From Klebsiella michiganensis (GTDB lineage Bacteria > Pseudomonadota > Gammaproteobacteria > Enterobacterales > Enterobacteriaceae), in NCBI GenBank assembly GCA_000963575.1, contig CP011077.1:1612001-1676000 (forward strand): a DNA stretch of 64,000 nucleotides, given 5' to 3'. The notes beneath the pieces were generated by a model. It saw only the letters and a program-made list of their open reading frames with translations. It was not told where the DNA came from and ran no database searches. Below, in pieces: positions 8,227-16,178 of this stretch (the first letter of the stretch is position 1; every line of letters begins with the position of its first letter). The position numbers and the translations under genes were made by a program.

Positions 8227-8334
8227 CACAGCATCATATTGGCAGAAATTTGTCCCATTATAGCGAGACATTGTGGCCTGTCAGTAAATGATGGCGTGCG
8301 GGGCAGATGCCGCCTGACATCTGCCCCTGGAAAA

Positions 8335-9123
8335 TTAACGCACGTAGCGCGGCGCTGGCTGGCCGACGCCTGCCGCATCAAACATCGCCTGCGCCGTTGT
8401 GGCGTAGGTTTCCCACAGGCGGATGTCGTGCAATGGCGGGATGGTAATGGCTTCGCCGCTGTCCAGCCCCGCCAGGGCTGAATCCACCAAATCCTCCACT
8501 TTCATCACCGCGCCTTCCGGCAGTGAGTCCACCGACACGCCTGCGCGATCCCAAATTTCCGTTGCCGTGGCTGCGGGCAGCACCGCCTGAATACGAATAC
8601 CGGTACCCGCTGCTTCGGCCTGAAGCACTTTCGTCAGGTTCAGAACATAGCCTTTTGTGCCGCTGTATACCGCACTGCCTACCCAGCTCTGTACCGCCAG
8701 AATTGAGGATATGTTGATCAATGTCCCGCTGTTTTTTTGCTGGAAATTAAGCAGAGCGGCATGGCTCAGGCGAGTTAACGCCGTGATGTTCAGCGTGATA
8801 AGCGCCTGGTGTTGTTCCACGCTGGCGGCGGTAAAAGCTGCACTGTGGGCGGTACCCGCATTGTTAATCAGTACGCTAATACGCTGATCTTTCAGGGCAG
8901 CCTCAACGGCGGCAATATCCTGGTCGTTAACCAGGTCAGCTTTTAGCGTGGTCACGGTAATGCCGTGCCGGGCTTCAAGCTTCGCGGCAAGATCGCGCAG
9001 ACGATCTTCGCGCCGGGCCACCAACAGCAAATCAAAACCTCTGGCCGCGAAACGGTCGGCATAAACAGCACCAATACCGGAAGACGCGCCGGTGATTACC
9101 GCGACAGAACGGGAATTAGCCAT
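8335..9123 (-). CDS. Short-chain dehydrogenase/reductase
   Basis: A 262-residue classical SDR oxidoreductase. The NAD(P)-binding glycine motif is TGASSGIG near residue 13, LLVARRED after strand 2 suggests NADP preference, NNAG is in the middle, and the active site uses the serine of NISSIL with the tyrosine and lysine of YSGTK. The substrate is unknown. The start at 9123 is chosen over one 12 nt upstream because MANSRSVAVITG fits the family N-terminus. Two 17-bp inverted repeats sit just upstream and match one in front of the neighbouring hxlR-type gene, so that regulator probably controls it. Confidence 0.88.
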   Translation of the reverse strand: MANSRSVAVITGASSGIGAVYADRFAARGFDLLLVARREDRLRDLAAKLEARHGITVTTLKADLVNDQDIAAVEAALKDQRISVLINNAGTAHSAAFTAASVEQHQALITLNITALTRLSHAALLNFQQKNSGTLINISSILAVQSWVGSAVYSGTKGYVLNLTKVLQAEAAGTGIRIQAVLPAATATEIWDRAGVSVDSLPEGAVMKVEDLVDSALAGLDSGEAITIPPLHDIRLWETYATTAQAMFDAAGVGQPAPRYVR

Positions 9124-9158
9124 AAAACACCTCATAAGAAATTAAACAACAGTGATTT

Positions 9159-9214
9159 GGTTTCATTATGAAACCTTTCAGGAAATGTAGATGCAATGGT
9201 TTTATTATGCAACC
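9159..9214 (-). promoter_or_regulatory. Two HxlR-type operators before the SDR gene
   Basis: Two 17-bp inverted repeats, GGTTTCATTATGAAACC (9159-9175) and GGTTTTATTATGCAACC (9198-9214), are spaced 39 bp apart, close to four helical turns. The first is a perfect palindrome around a central T. The same motif appears before the HxlR-family gene. Confidence 0.65.
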
Positions 9215-9296
9215 AATGTGCGGGATGTTTTTCCGTTATGCGCAGGAATTGATAAAAAGGGAATTAGTAAGCACCTGAATAACAAGTGCTTATTTT

Positions 9297-9749
9297 TCAG
9301 GCGGAGGTGCGGGCCTGGGTGATGATTTCGCCCGGCTGCAGCTCCCGGCCATCGTCGGCCTGCAGGGTCAGCTTGCGGATGGGGCGATGCTGCTGGTTGT
9401 CGACGAGAACGCTGCGCGTTTCATCCCTGGCATAAAGGTGTTCACAGCCCCACTGAGAAAGGGCCGCCAGCACGGTTTGCAGCGCCCGGCCTTTCTCCGT
9501 CAGCACATACTCGCTCCAGGCGCTACCGTCAGAGGCCGGACGAAGCTCAAAAATTCCGTTATCTACGAGCTGTTTCAGTCGAACGGTCAGCATATTTTTG
9601 GCGATGCCGAGGTTTTTTTGAAACTCTCCGAAGCGAGACATGCCGTTCAGTGCATCGCGCACGATAAGCAGTGACCACCAGTCGCCGATCACGTCCAGCG
9701 TGCGGGCAACCGAACAGACGCTGTCTTCAAGGCTTTTGCGTTTCATCAT
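9297..9749 (-). CDS. HxlR-family transcriptional regulator
   Basis: A 150-residue winged-helix regulator of the HxlR/MarR-like family. The core runs SVARTLDVIGDWWSLLIVRDA, FGEFQKNLGIAKNMLTVRL and the wing region around ELRPASDGSAWSEYVLT. A cysteine at position 12 (DSVCSVA) corresponds to the conserved N-terminal cysteine often used by redox- or electrophile-sensing HxlR proteins. It lies upstream of the SDR gene on the same strand. A 17-bp operator copy in its own promoter suggests autoregulation. Confidence 0.88.
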   Translation of the reverse strand: MMKRKSLEDSVCSVARTLDVIGDWWSLLIVRDALNGMSRFGEFQKNLGIAKNMLTVRLKQLVDNGIFELRPASDGSAWSEYVLTEKGRALQTVLAALSQWGCEHLYARDETRSVLVDNQQHRPIRKLTLQADDGRELQPGEIITQARTSA

Positions 9750-9769
9750 TCCTCCTGATGGGCTTGTCA

Positions 9770-9786
9770 GGTTCTATTATAAAACT
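9770..9786 (-). promoter_or_regulatory. HxlR-type operator before the hxlR-like gene
   Basis: GGTTCTATTATAAAACT is the third copy of the 17-bp inverted-repeat motif found before the SDR gene. It lies 20 nt upstream of the regulator start, where it could cover the promoter and give autoregulation. Confidence 0.5.
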
Positions 9787-9812
9787 TTTTGCTGAGAGGC
9801 TGAGCGGTAATT

Positions 9813-10724
9813 TCAATGGTACCAGGCGGCCAGCGTGCGGCGCAGGCTGTCTATCAGACGCTGCTTCCATTCCACGGTGGACGTCCGGTACTGCAAAAAC
9901 AGGCTGCCAATAGCCTGGTCGCCAGACAGCGGCAGCGTAAAAAGCTGGGTCTTGTCATTCAGGGTAGCAAACCACGGGGCAGGCACAATAGCCATCAGCG
10001 GTGCGTTACGCAAGGCGGGAGCAAGCTGGCCGTAGTCGCTGCAGGTAAATGCCAGACGGCGTTCGAGCCCGGCTCGCGCCTGCTGGCGATCAAGCTCGTT
10101 AATGTCCTGCGGCCAGGGATGACAATAAAAATGTTCAAATTGCGCCAGCTCGTCAAAGGCCAGGGTTTCCCGCCCGCTGAGTCTGGAGGAGAGCGGCTGG
10201 CCGAAAACGGCGATCAGGCGCGTGCTGCCTACGCGTTCATAATGCAGGGCGCTGACGCGTTTTTGATGATCGCCGATCGCAAGCAGCAAATCTATTCTGC
10301 CTTCCAGCAGTTCATCACGCCACGCCCGCCGCTCAAACGTCAGGCATTCAATAATGGCCCCGGCCTGATGCCCTTTGCGGGCGAGTTCAGGGGTGAGTAA
10401 TACGTTAAGCGCCGGGGGCAGGACAAGACGAAAGCGGCGCACCTCAGTGTGTTCTTCACCAAATAACTCTTCATTCAGAGAGACAAAGAGCGGGATTAGA
10501 CGCTCTTTAATGCCGAGGGCGTAAGGCGTGGGAAGCTGGCTGTTTCCCTCCCGGCGGAAGAGCGGATCCCCCAGCGCGTCACGCAGGCGAGCAAGCGCAT
10601 GGCTGACGGCGGACGGGCTGAGAGCCAGCTTCTGTGCCGTTCGGCTGGTTGAGCCGGTGGTTAACATCACGTACAGCACCTTCAGCAGGTTCATGTCTAA
10701 TTGCAGGATATTCACGATATGCAT
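9813..10724 (-). CDS. LysR-family regulator divergent from the beta-lactamase gene
   Basis: A 303-residue LysR-type regulator. The N-terminal helix-turn-helix is visible in TSRTAQKLALSPSAVSHALARLRDALGDPLF, read in pieces between residues 25 and 57. The effector domain starts at about residue 90. The start at 10724 is preferred to an upstream ATG at 10736, because the latter lies inside an inverted repeat that looks like the regulator's own binding site. The divergent layout with a short shared control region is classic for LysR control of the neighbour, so it probably regulates the metallo-beta-lactamase gene. The inducer is unknown. Confidence 0.85.
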   Translation of the reverse strand: MHIVNILQLDMNLLKVLYVMLTTGSTSRTAQKLALSPSAVSHALARLRDALGDPLFRREGNSQLPTPYALGIKERLIPLFVSLNEELFGEEHTEVRRFRLVLPPALNVLLTPELARKGHQAGAIIECLTFERRAWRDELLEGRIDLLLAIGDHQKRVSALHYERVGSTRLIAVFGQPLSSRLSGRETLAFDELAQFEHFYCHPWPQDINELDRQQARAGLERRLAFTCSDYGQLAPALRNAPLMAIVPAPWFATLNDKTQLFTLPLSGDQAIGSLFLQYRTSTVEWKQRLIDSLRRTLAAWYH

Positions 10725-10762
10725 TCTCAATTGCATCGGACTAAATTGCCCGGCAGTATACT
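10719..10762 (+). promoter_or_regulatory. LysR-type site and beta-lactamase promoter
   Basis: ATGCATTCTCAATTGCAT (10719-10736) is an imperfect inverted repeat of the T-N11-A kind. A TATACT -10 hexamer lies at 10757-10762. The best -35 (TTGCAT, 10731-10736) has a 20-bp spacer, which is too long for a strong promoter and fits one that depends on an activator. Confidence 0.45.
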
Positions 10763-10789
10763 GCGCCTCCTGACAAAAAGGAGCTACCT

Positions 10790-11671
10790 GTGAACCGTTA
10801 TAGCCTGTTGTTTACCTGTATTATTTCGACCTTCTCTGCCGGCAGTTTTGCGTCGATAAACCCAGCGCAACCGCTGTCTGCGGCGCCGCCTTATTCGCTT
10901 TTTGAAGGCTGGGCCAAACCGGTTAAACCATTCCGCATGGCAGAAAATGTCTGGTATGTCGGCACTGAAAACCTCTCGTCTATTCTGATTACCACACCCG
11001 AGGGACATATTCTCGTCGACGGCGCGCTTGACGCCAGCGCCGGTGGTATCAAAGAGAATATTACTTCTCTGGGTTTTGATATCCGCGACGTGAGGTTCAT
11101 CCTCAATAGCCATGCCCGGCTTGATCAGGCCGGAGGCATAGCCAAACTGAAGCAGTGGAGCGGGGCGAAACTGGTTGCCAGCAGGGCGAATGCTGACCAA
11201 ATGGCGCGGGGCGGAAAAGAGGACTTTGCGCTGGGAGACGCGCTGCCCTTCCCGCCGGTCACCGTGGATAAAATTATTCACGACCGCCAGACGCTGAAGC
11301 TGGGCGGTGTGACCGCGACCGCGCTGCTGACGCCGGGGCACCTGCCGGGCAGTACATCATGGTTGTTTGTGCTGCCCGACGGGCACACGCTTATATACGC
11401 CGACAGTCTCGCCACGCCGGACTACTATCTGGTGGCGAATAAAAACTATCCGACGCTGGTGGACGATATCCGCCACAGCTTTGCCACGCTCGCCGCGCAG
11501 AAGGTGGACATTTTTGTGGCAAACAAAGGAGACCGCTTTGGCCTGGCGGAGAAACAGGCCCGGCTTGCCGCGGGAGATAGCAACGCCTTTATCGACAGAG
11601 ATGGGTTACAACGCTATGTGGAACTCTCCCGCCAGCGCTTTGCAGCACAGCTGAAACAACAAACGGAATAA
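10790..11671 (+). CDS. Subclass B3 metallo-beta-lactamase, RQK active-site variant
   Basis: A 293-residue protein with a Sec signal peptide (cleavage near SFA-SI) and the metallo-beta-lactamase fold. The metal motif reads HARLDQ (H108, R110, D112, Q113) where canonical B3 enzymes have HxHxDH. H184 in TPGHLPGSTSW is kept, and the last ligand histidine is lysine (K246, VANKGDRFG). This combination, H118R/H121Q/H263K in standard numbering, defines the B3-RQK group described from several proteobacteria. These keep only part of the second zinc site and may work with one zinc. Beta-lactam hydrolysis is therefore possible but not assured. A GTG start follows AAGGAG by 6 nt. Confidence 0.88.
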   Translation: MNRYSLLFTCIISTFSAGSFASINPAQPLSAAPPYSLFEGWAKPVKPFRMAENVWYVGTENLSSILITTPEGHILVDGALDASAGGIKENITSLGFDIRDVRFILNSHARLDQAGGIAKLKQWSGAKLVASRANADQMARGGKEDFALGDALPFPPVTVDKIIHDRQTLKLGGVTATALLTPGHLPGSTSWLFVLPDGHTLIYADSLATPDYYLVANKNYPTLVDDIRHSFATLAAQKVDIFVANKGDRFGLAEKQARLAAGDSNAFIDRDGLQRYVELSRQRFAAQLKQQTE

Positions 11672-11703
11672 TAGGGCTTTTTGCGATCCGCCGGGCAGGC
11701 CGG

Positions 11704-11721
11704 CTGTCATTTTTCTGTCAC
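11704..11721 (+). promoter_or_regulatory. PhoB box upstream of agp
   Basis: CTGTCATTTTTCTGTCAC consists of two exact CTGTCA repeats in the 11-bp register of the Pho-box consensus. It lies 45 nt before the agp start, and CACAAT at 11733-11738 could serve as -10. Activation by PhoB under phosphate starvation is inferred. Confidence 0.7.
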
Positions 11722-11766
11722 AATATATTCTTCACAATTTATTAATCACTCCCTGAGGAATAAGTA

Positions 11767-13011
11767 ATGAAGAAGAAAATTGTTGCCTCATTGCTGGCTG
11801 CCGCCTGTCTTGCCCCAGGCCTGGCGAAAGCGGACACAGTGCCGGACGGCTATCAGCTGCAGCAAGTCTTGCTGATGAGCCGTCATAATCTGCGCGCGCC
11901 GCTGGCCAACAACGGCAGCGTGCTTGAGCAGTCTACCGCTCAGGCATGGCCGGAGTGGGATGTACCTGGCGGGCAGCTCACCACCAAAGGTGGCGTGCTG
12001 GAAGTGTATATGGGGCATTACATGCGTGAATGGCTGGCGAGCCAGAACCTGGTAACCAGCGGCGAATGCCCGGCACCGGACAGCGTTTATGCCTACGCCA
12101 ACAGCCTCCAGCGCACCGTCGCTACTGCGCAGTTCTTCATTACCGGGGCTTTCCCAGGCTGCGATGTGCCTGTTCATCATCAGGAAAAAATGGGCACCAT
12201 GGACCCGGTGTTCAACCCGGTTATCACCAACGACTCGCCAGAGTTTAAAGCGAAAGCCGTCCAGGCGATGGAAAAGCAGCGCACTGAATATAAGCTGGCC
12301 GACAGCTACAAAATGCTGGAGCACATTGTCGGCTATAAAAACTCACCGACCTGCAAAGAGAAGCAGCAGTGTGAGTTGAACGGGCCCAAAGACGTCTTTA
12401 GCGCCAATGTGACTCAGGAGCCAGGCGTTAACGGCTCGCTGAAGGTGGGCAATGCTCTGGTCGATGCGTTCACGCTACAGTATTACGAAGGCTTCCCGAT
12501 GGATCAGGTTGCGTGGGGCAAAATCAAAACGGCGGAACAGTGGCGCGTGCTTTCCCGGCTTAAAAACAGCTACCAGGACACGCTGTTTACTTCCCCGGAA
12601 GTCGCCCGCAACGTCGCGGCTCCGCTGGTGAAATACATTCAGAACGCATTAACCTCAAAAGAGGCGGCTTCCGGGCCGAAAGTGACGCTGATGGTGGGGC
12701 ATGACTCTAACATCGCTTCTCTGCTGACCGCGCTGCAGTTCAAACCTTATCAGCTGCCTGGGCAATATGAGCGTACCCCGATTGGCGGCAATATTCTGTT
12801 CCAGCGCTGGCACGATAAGAACAGCAACCGCGACCTGCTGAAAGTGGAATACGTTTATCAGAGCGCCGAACAGCTGCGCAATGGCGATGTATTAACCCTG
12901 AAACACCCGCCAAAACGCGTGACGCTGCAGCTGGAAGGCTGCCCGACGGATGCCAACGGTTACTGTGCATGGGATAAGTTTAGCGAAGTGCTGAATGAAG
13001 CCGTGAAGTAA
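11767..13011 (+). CDS. agp: Glucose-1-phosphatase
   Basis: A 414-residue periplasmic acid phosphatase of the histidine phosphatase family, the same length as E. coli Agp. It has a signal peptide of about 22 residues ending at LAKA-D. The catalytic motif is SRHNLRAP with the nucleophile H40; Agp proteins have N where phytases have G. The proton-donor motif VGHDSNIASLL is near residue 311. It releases glucose and phosphate from glucose-1-phosphate and can act on phytate. Its position before yccJ and wrbA matches E. coli. A Pho box lies upstream. Confidence 0.95.
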   Translation: MKKKIVASLLAAACLAPGLAKADTVPDGYQLQQVLLMSRHNLRAPLANNGSVLEQSTAQAWPEWDVPGGQLTTKGGVLEVYMGHYMREWLASQNLVTSGECPAPDSVYAYANSLQRTVATAQFFITGAFPGCDVPVHHQEKMGTMDPVFNPVITNDSPEFKAKAVQAMEKQRTEYKLADSYKMLEHIVGYKNSPTCKEKQQCELNGPKDVFSANVTQEPGVNGSLKVGNALVDAFTLQYYEGFPMDQVAWGKIKTAEQWRVLSRLKNSYQDTLFTSPEVARNVAAPLVKYIQNALTSKEAASGPKVTLMVGHDSNIASLLTALQFKPYQLPGQYERTPIGGNILFQRWHDKNSNRDLLKVEYVYQSAEQLRNGDVLTLKHPPKRVTLQLEGCPTDANGYCAWDKFSEVLNEAVK

Positions 13012-13017
13012 GCAGAG

Positions 13018-13201
13018 TCTGCCCCCGGCAGGGGGCAGATGAGTGGTACTGACACAGAGGGAAAAACGTGGTTTTTCCCTCTGTGTGATCATCAGCCAAA
13101 AATCAATAAATTGATTTTCCTCGTTTATGTTCAGCTACCCGCAGATGTTTACTCTCTTGTCTGAGGTTTTCCTGCAACCTGAACTGCCCCGACAGGGGCA
13201 G
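13018..13201. repeat. Structured intergenic element, copy A, between two similar hairpins
   Basis: A core of about 144 bp (13040-13183) lies between two GC-rich hairpins: TCTGCCCCC/GGGGGCAGA (13018-13039) and CTGCCCC/GGGGCAG (13184-13201). The core holds a long perfect stem (ACACAGAGGGAAAAAC pairs with GTTTTTCCCTCTGTGT around GTG), then a second stem (AATCAAT/ATTGATT). A homologous core follows putP at 24189-24330 and keeps both stems through compensatory changes. There is no reading frame of note. It might be a small mobile element or a structured 3' UTR element. Confidence 0.75.
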
Positions 13202-13209
13202 GGGAAACG

Positions 13210-13437
13210 TTAAACGTTTTTGCGCTCGATGGTCTGTTCGCCCCAGAAGAGCGAGTCCTTATCCGTTTTAGCAAAGGCGAGCGGCAGCACTTCGTCGCTC
13301 CCTTCCTCCCAAATTTTTTCGGCCAGCTTTTCGTCGTATTTCGCCAGCTCAAAAATGGCTTCTGCAATTTCTGGTGAGGTGTTGCGTAGACTTGCCCACT
13401 CGCCAACGTGATGGGCTTTTGCTTGTGGTGTGGTCAT
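13210..13437 (-). CDS. yccJ: YccJ family protein
   Basis: A 75-residue cytoplasmic protein nearly identical in layout to E. coli YccJ (AKAHHVGEWASLRNTSPEIA near the N-terminus, FWGEQTIERKNV at the end). Its biochemical function is unknown. It lies 10 nt downstream of wrbA, so the two should be cotranscribed. In E. coli this pair belongs to the general stress response. The ATG at 13437 is chosen; a GTG immediately upstream is possible. Confidence 0.93.
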   Translation of the reverse strand: MTTPQAKAHHVGEWASLRNTSPEIAEAIFELAKYDEKLAEKIWEEGSDEVLPLAFAKTDKDSLFWGEQTIERKNV

Positions 13438-13447
13438 CACTCCTCCG

Positions 13448-14044
13448 TTAACCTTTCAGTTTTACCGCCAGACCTGCGACGTGCTCTCCCTGGTAGCGGG
13501 CAATTGCCAGCTCTTCCTGGCTTGGCTGCCGTGAGCCGTCGCCGCCGGCAATGGTTGTGGCACCGTAAGGCGTGCCGCCGCGGACCTGAGAAACATCAAA
13601 CAACTCCTGCGCCGCATAGCCGATAGGAACAATCACCATCCCATGGTGGGCGAGCGTTGTCCAGGTGGAGGTGATGGTCTGCTCCTGGCCGCCGCCGGTT
13701 CCGGTGGAGCTGAATACGCTGCCCAGTTTTCCGTAAAGCGCGCCGGAGGCCCAAAGGCCGCCCGTTTGATCGAGGAAGGTACGCATCTGCCCGGCCATAT
13801 TGCCGAAACGGGTAGGCGTGCCGAAGATGATAGCGTCGTAATCAGCCAATTCCTGCGGCGTGGCGACCGGGGCAGTGTGGGTTTTGCCCCCGGCTTTAGC
13901 AAAGGCTTCCGGGGCCATGGTTTCGAGCACACGCTTTATCGTCACTTCCGCCCCATCGACTTTTTGTGCACCTTCTGCCACGGCTTTGGCCATGGTTTCG
14001 ATGTGTCCATACATTGAATAATAAAGCACCAGTACTTTAGCCAT
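13448..14044 (-). CDS. wrbA: NAD(P)H:quinone oxidoreductase WrbA
   Basis: A 198-residue flavodoxin-like FMN protein that reduces quinones by two electrons, protecting against redox cycling. The FMN phosphate loop is LVLYYSMYGHIETMA near the N-terminus, followed by FGTPTRFGNMAGQM (isoalloxazine loop) and SSTGTGGGQEQT. The length matches E. coli WrbA (198). It leads the wrbA-yccJ operon, and the region upstream to ymdF is shared divergent control DNA. Confidence 0.96.
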   Translation of the reverse strand: MAKVLVLYYSMYGHIETMAKAVAEGAQKVDGAEVTIKRVLETMAPEAFAKAGGKTHTAPVATPQELADYDAIIFGTPTRFGNMAGQMRTFLDQTGGLWASGALYGKLGSVFSSTGTGGGQEQTITSTWTTLAHHGMVIVPIGYAAQELFDVSQVRGGTPYGATTIAGGDGSRQPSQEELAIARYQGEHVAGLAVKLKG

Positions 14045-14420
14045 CTTGCTTCACTCCTCAGTTGAACTGCAGTTTTCCTGCACTCCTTTAAAGATATGAC
14101 CTCTGGCGCAGAGTGCAAACCTGAGTGACCTTTCCTTGATACATCACAAACGCAGATGAAATTTTAACCCTGTAGCATTAGCTAACATTTAATTGGGTGT
14201 TTTTTGACCATGCATAAGAGCGGCTTATCGTCGCGGGCCATGGAGATAAATCGATAAGCTCACCGGCATGTTTCTGGATATTTCTGAATAGAAGCCTAAT
14301 CGCGCCGGTGCACTAAGCTTAGACCCACGCGGTTACGTTGGCGGCAGGCCCGCCTGGCCGCGTGGTAAAACGTTCTCTTTTATTGAATGCAAGATGATGT
14401 CCTAAATCCGGAGGTTAGAA
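14045..14420. other. Intergenic control region between wrbA and ymdF
   Basis: These 376 bp separate two divergent genes that are stress-induced in E. coli. No convincing reading frame is seen. There is a GC-rich imperfect hairpin around 14330-14365 (CCACGCGG and CCGCGTGG arms), and an AGGAGG-like ribosome-binding site (GGAGG) directly before ymdF. I cannot assign the promoters with confidence. Confidence 0.5.
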
Positions 14421-14594
14421 ATGGCAAACCATCGTGGTGGTTCAGGTAATTTCGCTGAAGACCGTGAAAGAGCATCAGAAGCAGGCCGTAAAGGTGGCCA
14501 GCATAGCGGCGGTAACTTCAAAAACGATCCGCAGCGAGCCTCAGAAGCGGGTCAGAAAGGGGGTAAAAACAGCCACGGCAGCAAGAATAAATAG
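14421..14594 (+). CDS. ymdF: Con-10/KGG-domain stress protein YmdF
   Basis: A 57-residue hydrophilic protein with two KGG (Con-10) repeats, RASEAGRKGGQHSGGNF and RASEAGQKGGKNSHG. It matches E. coli YmdF in length and position. Family members are small, highly soluble proteins tied to stationary phase and, in enterics, to motility and stress; the molecular function is not known. A GGAGG site lies 6 nt before the ATG, and an intrinsic terminator follows at 14647-14672. Confidence 0.92.
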   Translation: MANHRGGSGNFAEDRERASEAGRKGGQHSGGNFKNDPQRASEAGQKGGKNSHGSKNK

Positions 14595-14646
14595 CCGTTG
14601 TTTTGTTAAGCGCCCGGCGGATTGACGCTCGCGCCGAAAGTACCCC

Positions 14647-14672
14647 AACCGCCGGTTAGCCGGCGGTTTTTA
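14647..14672 (+). terminator. Intrinsic terminator after ymdF
   Basis: AACCGCCGG and CCGGCGGTT form a 9-bp stem over a short loop, followed by a T run. It closes the ymdF transcript before the Hcp module. Confidence 0.8.
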
Positions 14673-14805
14673 TTGGGGTGAAAGTGGGGTTTTTGTTTAT
14701 TTTTATATTTAATTCAATGCGTTAATTGAGTCGCTAATTTACTGAACACCCTAATATGTTTACACTTGCCGGTAATTAACAATGGAAACTATGGGGATTG
14801 TAAGG

Positions 14806-15291
14806 ATGGCAATACCAGCTTACCTGTGGCTAAAAGATGATGGTGGTGCTCTCATTAAAGGTTCAGTTGATGTTGAAAATCGAGATTACTCTATAGAGAT
14901 TACGTCTTTCAGTCATAACCTATACATTCCAACCGATGGCGCTACAGGGAAACTGACGGGAACGCGTGTTCATGGCGCATTAGTTTTTGAAAAGGAATTT
15001 GATAGCTCATCACCGTACTTGTTCAAGGCAGTTGCCACGGGCCAGACGCTGCGATCCGCTGAATTCAAATGGTACAGAGTTAATCATGCAGGGCAGGAGG
15101 TGGAGTATTACAATATGCTGCTTGAAGGTGTGAAGATCGTCTCAGTTACCCCGATGATGCATGATACCAAAAGGGTGATAAATACAGGTCATCTTGAGCA
15201 GGTTCAACTACGCTACGGCAAAATTACATGGCATTACCTTGACGGCAACATCAAATACTCTGATGCATGGAATGAGCGTGTAACCGGATAG
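14806..15291 (+). CDS. hcp: Orphan Hcp-family type VI secretion protein
   Basis: A 161-residue Hcp protein (MAIPAYLWLKDDGGALIKG start; the YNMLLEGVKIVSVTP strand and LRYGKITWHYLDGNIKYSD end are typical). Hcp hexamers stack into the inner tube of the type VI secretion system and also carry small effectors. No sheath, baseplate or VgrG genes lie in the window, so this is an orphan copy that must rely on a system elsewhere. An upstream in-frame start at 14782 is rejected because the family begins at MAIPAYLWL and AAGGATGG supplies a ribosome-binding site. The region is AT-rich compared with its neighbours. Confidence 0.88.
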   Translation: MAIPAYLWLKDDGGALIKGSVDVENRDYSIEITSFSHNLYIPTDGATGKLTGTRVHGALVFEKEFDSSSPYLFKAVATGQTLRSAEFKWYRVNHAGQEVEYYNMLLEGVKIVSVTPMMHDTKRVINTGHLEQVQLRYGKITWHYLDGNIKYSDAWNERVTG

Positions 15292-15302
15292 GTGATAAAC
15301 TG

Positions 15303-15746
15303 ATGGATACAGTTGAAGAACTCAACGGAACGTATTTTTATAGAGGTTATTCTAACCTATCTGCTGGTGAATTATTGTTCTGGGTATTTCTCGACCAAGC
15401 AAGTGAACAGTTTGGCGTGAAAGATTTTCTGACTGTTGGTCTGATTTTATTAGGCCAGCCAGAGATAACAACGAGAGGTAAGCCTATTGGCGCGACGCCT
15501 GGAACATCTATTCTTAGTTCGCAGTTACGCCATCATCTGAATATTGAAACCAGACGCTTGCCCACGTTAACCACTGGCAGTATTAAAAGATTAAAGTTTG
15601 CCTATGTGACAAATTTGGGCGCATTCACAGGGCGGTGGATCCCTATTCTTGGGATCTTCATTGTTGCCTCTGATGTTTCAACCATTGCCTATAAAGCAAC
15701 CACGAAATATAACACCATAGCAAGGGGAAAGGACAAGTTATGGTGA
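15303..15746 (+). CDS. Hcp-associated putative membrane protein
   Basis: A 147-residue protein of a family found beside hcp in Salmonella, E. coli and relatives. A hydrophobic stretch lies at about residues 108-127 (GRWIPILGIFIVASDVSTIA), and the N-terminal half is probably soluble (YFYRGYSNLSAGELLFWVFL). It starts 12 nt after hcp and overlaps the next gene by 7 nt. The context suggests cargo or an effector that acts on membranes, with the next gene as its immunity partner. This role is inferred from position only. Confidence 0.7.
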   Translation: MDTVEELNGTYFYRGYSNLSAGELLFWVFLDQASEQFGVKDFLTVGLILLGQPEITTRGKPIGATPGTSILSSQLRHHLNIETRRLPTLTTGSIKRLKFAYVTNLGAFTGRWIPILGIFIVASDVSTIAYKATTKYNTIARGKDKLW

Positions 15747-16072
15747 CCGATAATGATGTAATCGCCTGGTACTGTGAGCGTTTTAATAGACCGGGCTTAT
15801 TCTCCGGTAAATGCTGGCCCGCCACGATCGAAACAAGTTTAAGCACTGGCGATCATGTTTGGGCGAGTGAAACGGGAGCGGATATTATGAAAGCGTATTT
15901 CGAGCGATTTAATGTTGACCCTGCCGGTTTTGACTTTTACAAGTACTGGCCCGCTGAAACTTTCTTTTTGTTCGCGCTGTGTACCTGCGGAGGGGATGAT
16001 GAGGAACCCAAACCCTTAACACTTCGTATGCTTGCAGAATCAGCCCAGGCAGGCAAATGGCTATTCGATTAG
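15740..16072 (+). CDS. DUF1493 family protein, possible immunity protein
   Basis: A 110-residue soluble protein that resembles the DUF1493 family (YCERFNRPGLFSGKCWPATIETSLSTGD is typical, as is the FDFYKYWPAE segment). Family members often follow hcp and a small membrane protein in enterics. The 7-nt overlap with the preceding gene implies strict coexpression, as expected of an effector and immunity pair. No enzymatic motif is visible. Confidence 0.7.
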   Translation: MVTDNDVIAWYCERFNRPGLFSGKCWPATIETSLSTGDHVWASETGADIMKAYFERFNVDPAGFDFYKYWPAETFFLFALCTCGGDDEEPKPLTLRMLAESAQAGKWLFD

Positions 16073-16178
16073 GCAAGGTCGTCTTCAGGGGCAGCTTCTT
16101 ATTTTCCCATTGCAACAAAATGTGACTGGAAGCACTATAGAACATCGACTTTCACCCTCATGTTTCCGGTCTCCTCCA

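Noticed and set aside
13149..13406. 85-codon frame overlapping yccJ
   Set aside because: It is a shadow of yccJ in another frame and runs into the structured intergenic element.
14675..16072. Complete type VI secretion cluster or prophage
   Set aside because: Only hcp and two small genes are present. There are no sheath, baseplate, VgrG, capsid or integrase genes.
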